Of a DNA stretch of 46,255 nt, positions 41,605 through 46,255 are shown piece after piece. The notes under the pieces were generated by a model, which was given only the letters and a program-made list of their open reading frames with translations, was not told where the DNA came from and searched no databases. Numbering within the stretch: the first letter of the stretch is position 1; every line of letters begins with the position of its first letter. Source of the stretch: Candidatus Stoquefichus sp. (lineage in GTDB: Bacteria; Bacillota_I; Bacilli_A; Erysipelotrichales; Coprobacillaceae); the NCBI GenBank assembly GCA_021768625.1, contig JAETUM010000021.1, positions 1-46,255 on the forward strand, read 5' to 3'. Made by a program: the position numbers and the translations under genes.

Positions 41605-41927
41605 TAAAAAAAGAAGATTTACCTGAATGTCCAGTAGCAACAACAGTTCAACTTATAGGAAGCAAATGGAAATTACTTATTTTACGAGATTTATTAACTG
41701 GAACAAAACGCTACAATGAACTAAAAAAGTCAATATCAGGCATATCACAAAAAGTTTTAACTGCTTCATTAAAATCAATGGTTGAAGATGGGATTGTGAT
41801 AAGGACAGATTATGCAGAAGTACCTCCAAGAGTAGAATATAGTTTAAGTGAATTAGGACAATCAATGAAACCTGTTATTGATGTAATGGAACAATGGGGA
41901 CAATATTATAAGCAAGAAAATAAGTAG
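41601..41927 (+). CDS. HxlR-family transcriptional regulator
   Basis: 108 residues: ECPVATTVQLIGSKWKLLIL with the family Cys near the start, RYNELKKSISGISQKVLTAS as recognition helix region, and RVEYSLSELGQSMKPVID as the wing. HxlR proteins often use the N-terminal Cys to sense electrophiles or redox change. It is the last gene of the overlapping GNAT-DUF5714-HxlR operon and may regulate it. Confidence 0.92.
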   Translation: MIKKEDLPECPVATTVQLIGSKWKLLILRDLLTGTKRYNELKKSISGISQKVLTASLKSMVEDGIVIRTDYAEVPPRVEYSLSELGQSMKPVIDVMEQWGQYYKQENK

Positions 41928-41947
41928 GCACCTTTTTGTGCCTACTT
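41922..41947 (+). terminator. Hairpin at the end of the HxlR operon
   Basis: AAGTAGGCAC (41922-41931) pairs perfectly with GTGCCTACTT (41938-41947) around CTTTTT. The stop codon lies in the stem. No long T run follows, so termination may be partial. Confidence 0.7.
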
Positions 41948-42000
41948 CACACTATATATCATAAATTATATAATAAACCTACATAGGAGGATTTTTTATA

Positions 42001-42618
42001 ATGAAGAATATAGATTTGAGTTTAGATAATTGTATAGCTGTTCATACAGCTATTGAAAATGTTGAATTAGATAATGAAAATGTATTAAGGGTTGTAAAAG
42101 CAGAAAAGCTCATGGAATTTGATGAAAATACTTATACAAGGTTAAAAAACATATCTTTTCATAATGGAATCATAGAAGTGAAAATGTTAAGTCGTTTATT
42201 AGATGATGCACCTGATTTCGCAAGAGGATTTATTGGTATAGCATATAGAATTAATGAAGATGATACTCAGTTTGAAGCGTTTTATGTAAGACCAACAAAT
42301 GGAAAACAGTGTCATGATCCTGAAAGGAAAGTTCATGGTTGTCAGTATTTTTCATATCCAAAATATACATTTTCTTATTTTAGAGAACATCAAATGACTC
42401 AATATGAAGCACCAGTTGATATAGATTTAAATGAATGGATAATTTTAAGAGCAGTAATTGAAAATGAACATGCTGAGTTTTATATAAATGATCATAAAGT
42501 TTTAATTGTCAATGATATGAAACATGGAGCTAATTTAAAAGGTTCAATTGGTTTTTTTGTAGATATTGGGACAGAAGCTTTTTTTAAGGACTTGAAGGTT
42601 GAAAGTTTTGATGAATAG
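42001..42618 (+). CDS. DUF1080/LamG-like jelly-roll protein
   Basis: 205 residues without a signal peptide. The beta-strand pattern, with YTRLKNISFHNGIIEVKMLS, FARGFIGIAYRINEDDTQFE, AFYVRPTNG, and LRAVIENEHAEFYINDHKVL, then GSIGFFVDIGTEAFFKDLKV, is typical of concanavalin-like domains (DUF1080/3-keto-disaccharide hydrolase-like group). It probably binds or acts on carbohydrate in the cytoplasm. AGGAGG precedes the ATG. Confidence 0.72.
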   Translation: MKNIDLSLDNCIAVHTAIENVELDNENVLRVVKAEKLMEFDENTYTRLKNISFHNGIIEVKMLSRLLDDAPDFARGFIGIAYRINEDDTQFEAFYVRPTNGKQCHDPERKVHGCQYFSYPKYTFSYFREHQMTQYEAPVDIDLNEWIILRAVIENEHAEFYINDHKVLIVNDMKHGANLKGSIGFFVDIGTEAFFKDLKVESFDE

Positions 42619-42624
42619 AATATT

Positions 42625-42658
42625 TAAGAATAACTATACGAAGTTGTTCTTTTTTTGT
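42625..42658 (+). terminator. Terminator after the jelly-roll gene
   Basis: AAGAATAACT pairs with AGTTGTTCTT (one G-T pair) around ATACGA, followed by TTTTT. Confidence 0.85.
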
Positions 42659-42799
42659 TGAAATGATTATATATCATCAACATTGAAATATAATTGAGAT
42701 GTAGTCATGATATGAAAGTCTTTTGTCCAATAAAATTAAATAATTTTACTTTCTTTAAAGCGATAAAAGAGTTAAAATAAAAATGTAAGGAGGATGACT

Positions 42800-45223
42800 A
42801 TGAAATCAATAAAAATTATTTTATCATTTTTATTAACTATATCACTTATGACATTGAATATTTACTCTGTTCAGGCAGAAACAAATAGTGATGAGGTTAC
42901 TGAAAAACATAAATTATTACCAGAACGTGAAAGGATTCCAGATCCTAAGAGTGATGCTTCCGTTTTACCAAGAAGAGGGGCTAGTCTTCCAACAACATAT
43001 AGTTCTGTAGATAAAGGATATGTGACAAGTGCTAAAGATCAAGGGAATTGTGGAACTTGTTGGGCATTTGCAGCATGCAGTGCTGCAGAAACTTCTTTAA
43101 TAAAAAAAGGAATAAAAACTAAGGATAATGCAGATTTATCTGAGGCGCATTTAGCATATTATTTTTATAATACATTCCCAGATTACTATGGAAATACAAA
43201 TAATGATGAAACAAACGCATTAGCAGACATTTTTTATAATAATGGGGGAAATCATATTCTTACAATTCATGGAATTGATAACTTTGGTTTTGCGAATGAA
43301 TCAGTATTCCCTTATGGTCAAATCAAAAATGCTAGTAATTTTTCATCACAGGCAAATCAATATAATACATCTTATATTCTAAAAAATGCATATAATCTTG
43401 ATTCACAAAATAAAGCACTTATTAAACAAGCTATTCAAGATTATGGTAGTGTTGTTGCTATGTATTATAGTGCTACTGATGAAAATTATAATGAAAAATA
43501 TTATAATACAACAAATGGTAAAAAATCATATTATAACCCAGAAAAAATAACAATGACAAATCATGCTATTACAATTGTTGGATGGGATGATAATTTTAGC
43601 AAAAATAACTTCTCTTCAGTTGCTTCAGAGAGACCACAAAATAATGGGGCTTGGTTAGTTAAGAATAGTTGGGGAGAAAATTGGGGTAACAACGGTTACT
43701 TCTGGATGTCATATGATGAAGTATCATTATGTAATACATGTGTATATGATGTTGATGTAAAAACAAGTAATGAAATTTATCAGTATGATGGTTCTGCATC
43801 ACCATATTTGAATTCACATTACATCAATGAAGTAACAATTGCCAATGTTTATAAAGCAAAGAATACAAGCACTACAAAATCTCAAAAATTATCAAGTGTT
43901 TCTTTTGGGACAGAAACTGAAAATGTTGGATATACAATAAAAATATATGGACATTTAACAAATACATCTCAACCAACATCTGGAGCTTTACTAGCAACTC
44001 AAACTGGAAAAACAAAATATGTTGGAATGCATAATGTTAAATTAAACAATACTGTTTATTTAGGGAATGCATCAAGTTATTCAATTGTTATTACATTAAG
44101 ATCATTGAATAATGATGGAATTTCTTACTGGACTGACGAGACAGCTGGATTCTCATGGATTGATTTTATTAATGATACAAGCAAAGATTATAGTTATGTA
44201 AATGAAGGATATGGTTGGGTTAAACTCACAGATTCAACAGTCAGAATAAAAGGATATGCTGAAACTGTTGATAAAACAAATATTTATGGTAAGACATTCT
44301 CATTATCAAAATGCACATATACAGGTTCACCATTAAAGTCTAATGTTGTTGTGAAAGATAATGGAAAGCTTCTTGTTAAAGATAAAGATTATAGACTCAC
44401 ATACTTTAATAATACAAAAGCTGGAACAGGATATGTTGTTGTTACTGGTATTGGAAATTATGCTGGAACAAAGAGATTAGCATTTACTATTGATAGAAAG
44501 AATATTTCCACATTAACATATTCAAAAATAGCTAATCAAACATATACAGGAAAACAAATTAAGCCAAGTATTGTTGTTAAAGATGGTAACAAGACACTAC
44601 AAAAAGATGTGGATTATACAGTATCTTATGGAACAAATAAAGCAAGTGGTAAAGGAACTATAAAAATCACAGGAAAAGGTAACTATACAGGAACAGTTAC
44701 AAAAACGTTCACAATTGCAAAACGTAATGTATCCACATTAACATATTCAAAAATAAGTAATAAGTCTTATACAGGAAAACAAATCAAACCAAGTATAACT
44801 GTTAAATATAATGGAAAGACTTTAACAAAAGGAACAAGCTATACAGTTAGCTATGGAACAAATAAGGCAACAGGAAAAGCAACAGTCAAGATTACAGGAA
44901 AAGGAAATTATACAGGAAGTGTTACAAAGACATTCTATATTGTTCCAAAGAAAGTATCTACACCAACACTAAAGGCTGGTAAGAAATCTATAACAGTGAA
45001 ATATAAAAAAGTGACAGGAGCAAGTGGATATCAAATTGCCTATCAAAAGAGTGGAAGTAAGAGTTGGACATATACAACAGTATCAAGTAAGAGTGCATCA
45101 AAGACACTCACAAAACTAACAAGCAAAAAGAATTATAAAGTGAAAGTAAGAGCATATAAGACAGTAAGTGGTAAAAAGTACTATGGAACATATAGTGCTA
45201 CAAAGACCGTAAAAGTCAAATAA
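42800..45223 (+). CDS. Secreted papain-family (C1) cysteine protease with MBG repeats and Fn3-like tail
   Basis: About 807 residues from the ATG at 42800, 6 bases after AAGGAGG; an ATG at 42794 is too close to it. A signal peptide (to about 26, SVQA) and a short pro-region are followed by the C1 domain (about 60-320): Gln81 and Cys87 in DQGNCGTCWAFAAC, His255 in TNHAITIVGW, Asn289 in VKNSWGENWG, so the catalytic set is complete. A beta-rich domain (about 325-490) follows, then three MBG-like repeats of about 74 residues (494-717, YTGKQIKPSI and ITGKGNYTGT) and a C-terminal fibronectin-III-like domain (718-807). There is no LPxTG motif. It is likely an extracellular or wall-associated protease. 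Confidence 0.92.
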   Translation: MKSIKIILSFLLTISLMTLNIYSVQAETNSDEVTEKHKLLPERERIPDPKSDASVLPRRGASLPTTYSSVDKGYVTSAKDQGNCGTCWAFAACSAAETSLIKKGIKTKDNADLSEAHLAYYFYNTFPDYYGNTNNDETNALADIFYNNGGNHILTIHGIDNFGFANESVFPYGQIKNASNFSSQANQYNTSYILKNAYNLDSQNKALIKQAIQDYGSVVAMYYSATDENYNEKYYNTTNGKKSYYNPEKITMTNHAITIVGWDDNFSKNNFSSVASERPQNNGAWLVKNSWGENWGNNGYFWMSYDEVSLCNTCVYDVDVKTSNEIYQYDGSASPYLNSHYINEVTIANVYKAKNTSTTKSQKLSSVSFGTETENVGYTIKIYGHLTNTSQPTSGALLATQTGKTKYVGMHNVKLNNTVYLGNASSYSIVITLRSLNNDGISYWTDETAGFSWIDFINDTSKDYSYVNEGYGWVKLTDSTVRIKGYAETVDKTNIYGKTFSLSKCTYTGSPLKSNVVVKDNGKLLVKDKDYRLTYFNNTKAGTGYVVVTGIGNYAGTKRLAFTIDRKNISTLTYSKIANQTYTGKQIKPSIVVKDGNKTLQKDVDYTVSYGTNKASGKGTIKITGKGNYTGTVTKTFTIAKRNVSTLTYSKISNKSYTGKQIKPSITVKYNGKTLTKGTSYTVSYGTNKATGKATVKITGKGNYTGSVTKTFYIVPKKVSTPTLKAGKKSITVKYKKVTGASGYQIAYQKSGSKSWTYTTVSSKSASKTLTKLTSKKNYKVKVRAYKTVSGKKYYGTYSATKTVKVK

Positions 45224-45245
45224 AAGAGGCGAGAGAAATTGAGAT

Positions 45246-45330
45246 TTTAAATAATCGTGTGGTTTAAAATGAATGGCTTTAAATATTTGTGTGGTTTTTT
45301 ATGAAAAACCTTTAAATAAAAGTGTGGTTT
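45246..45330. repeat. Three direct repeats at the end of the insertion sequence
   Basis: TTTAAATAnnnGTGTGGTTT occurs at 45246-45265, 45278-45297 and 45311-45330, spaced 32 and 33 bases, about three helical turns. They lie between the protease gene and the end of the transposase gene and are probably subterminal transposase-binding sites of the ISL3-type element. Confidence 0.75.
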
Positions 45331-45350
45331 TTCCCTAATAAATTATACGA

Positions 45351-46255
45351 TTAAACATACGAGGAGGATTCAGTATGAATCCTCCTTTCAGCTTCTAAAA
45401 TCATATATTTTATTTGTTTTTTTGTTTTGTATTTTCCTCTTATTTTTCCTGTGAGTTTTATCTTTTTTGTATCTGTTGGTTTTTCTAAAGGCTTTTCTAA
45501 TTTGTTAAAAACATAAAGCACTCGATTCCTATATCTTTGAAAGTTTTTGTAACCATTAGCCAATTCAAGAATAATTTTTAAATACTTATTTCTTCCTTCT
45601 ATTGGTCCATTATTGATTCTTCTGCCTTTATATGTATGAAATGAATTGATGATTTCTTCTCTTCATGTGAATTATTAAAAATGATATACATTTCCTTTAA
45701 TTCATAAGCATATTTAAGTTCGTTATCTATATTTAGTAGTTTTTCAAGCAAAGCATTTTGAGATAATTTATATTTAAAATGATGATTGTATTTGATATGA
45801 TCATCTGATATTTTAAGGCTGTCCATAAATAGAAGATGATGTTTATACTTTAAAAGATAATATTCATCGCTTTTTTTATTATCTTTATATCTGTTCATGA
45901 CCTTGCATCTTATTTTATTGAGTGCATCATTAATATTTTTGATAATATGAAAACTATCTGCACAACAGAGGGCATTGGGAAAATAAATATGAGCAATATC
46001 TCTGTAATTATCATACATATCCATTGAAATAAATTGAACAATATCTCTTTCACTTTTATCAATCATTCTAAAATAACTTCTTAAATAGGCTTTTTTTCTT
46101 GATTTGAGGACATCTAATACAAGTCCATTTTTAAATCCAATAAGAAGACAGGCAAATTTATCTTTAGAATGCTTAGAAAAATAAAATTCATCAATGCATA
46201 TAACTTCTTGAAGTGGTTTGCGTTCAATTTGAACATATTGATCAAAAATCTCAAT
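45351..46255 (-). pseudogene. ISL3-family DDE transposase, frameshifted and partial
   Basis: Reading leftward from the window edge, CIDEFYFSKHSKDKFACLLI (first catalytic Asp) and VQFISMDMYDNYRDIAHIYF then CCADSFHIIKNI (second Asp region) are in one frame, which stops at 45599. A minus-one frame then continues with INNGPIEGRNKYLKIILELA (with the Glu of the DDE triad) to a stop at 45351. The shift lies near 45650-45660, in GAAGAGAAGAAATC. ISL3 transposases are normally a single frame, so this copy is probably inactive, barring a sequencing error or programmed shift. The N-terminus lies outside the window. Confidence 0.85.

Larger units (their letters stand above)
45225..46255 (-). mobile_element. 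ISL3-family insertion sequence, one end, cut by the window edge
   Basis: It comprises the 3' part of an ISL3 transposase gene plus a terminal region with repeated motifs. The outer boundary is probably just after the protease gene stop (45223); the other end lies beyond 46255, so terminal inverted repeats cannot be checked. Confidence 0.75.

Noticed and set aside
45246-45330. CRISPR array
   Set aside because: There are only three imperfect 20-base repeats with 12-13 base gaps and no cas genes; they fit an insertion sequence end.

Overview
The window is AT-rich, densely coded DNA with strong AGGAGG-type ribosome binding sites, T-box and LicT-type antitermination, an rpmE gene with zinc-binding CxxC motifs, murA, and BspA-like LRR / Big_2 / MBG secreted proteins. 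This points to a low-GC Firmicute, most likely a gut Erysipelotrichia relative (Coprobacillus/Catenibacterium-like). That placement is inferred from gene content and base composition only. TGA is used as a normal stop.

Layout. 1-2.5 kb: RpiR-type regulator, then a small lipoprotein, an unknown protein and a C39-like papain-fold protein. 2.5-8.7 kb: housekeeping genes (RluA-type pseudouridine synthase overlapping rlmA, Sel1-repeat protein, SpoU methyltransferase, MalY/PatB lyase, class II aldolase). 8.8-12.2 kb: a divergent TetR/SDR pair and a divergent MocR-type regulator/ECF S-component pair. 12.2-15.5 kb: a sulfur amino-acid block: T-box leader, metY, an Rrf2 (CymR/IscR-like) regulator, cysK. 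A shared CTATAGGAATTA motif lies in front of metY and cysK. 15.5-20.7 kb: a leftward operon, old-yellow-enzyme-type flavoprotein, licT, beta-glucoside-type PTS IIBCA, with a classical RAT/terminator at the front and a second RAT-like element before licT. 20.8-25.5 kb: gltX, tRNA-Gln(CTG), an ammonium transporter fused to a P-II domain, and a methyltransferase-GNAT fusion.

25.6-34.7 kb is the accessory part: a DUF2262-like protein, an LRR/Big_2 surface protein broken by an in-frame TGA at a Trp position, decayed gene fragments, a DUF1349-like protein, a P-loop kinase, then a roughly 3-kb cassette (XRE regulator and two tandem Big_2 secreted paralogues) lying between an intact tRNA-Glu(CTC) and a second copy of that tRNA's 3' end plus its terminator. 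This is the layout expected of an insertion at a tRNA 3' end, but no integrase is present.

34.8-42.6 kb returns to mostly core genes: murA, rpmE, a MATE exporter with a CMP-kinase-like protein, walJ-rlmH, and a GNAT-DUF5714-HxlR operon. 42.8-45.2 kb: a large secreted papain-family (C1) protease with MBG repeats and an Fn3-like tail. 45.2-46.3 kb: one end of a frameshifted ISL3-family insertion sequence that runs off the right edge, with three subterminal direct repeats.

Best candidates for something new: (1) the LicT-controlled PTS plus enoate-reductase-like flavoprotein operon that lacks a glucosidase, with a RAT-like element enclosed by a helix over the licT ribosome binding site; (2) the integrase-less tRNA-Glu cassette of paired Big_2 proteins; (3) a MocR-type regulator whose PLP lysine is arginine. 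All functional calls come from reading motifs by eye; no database search was run.
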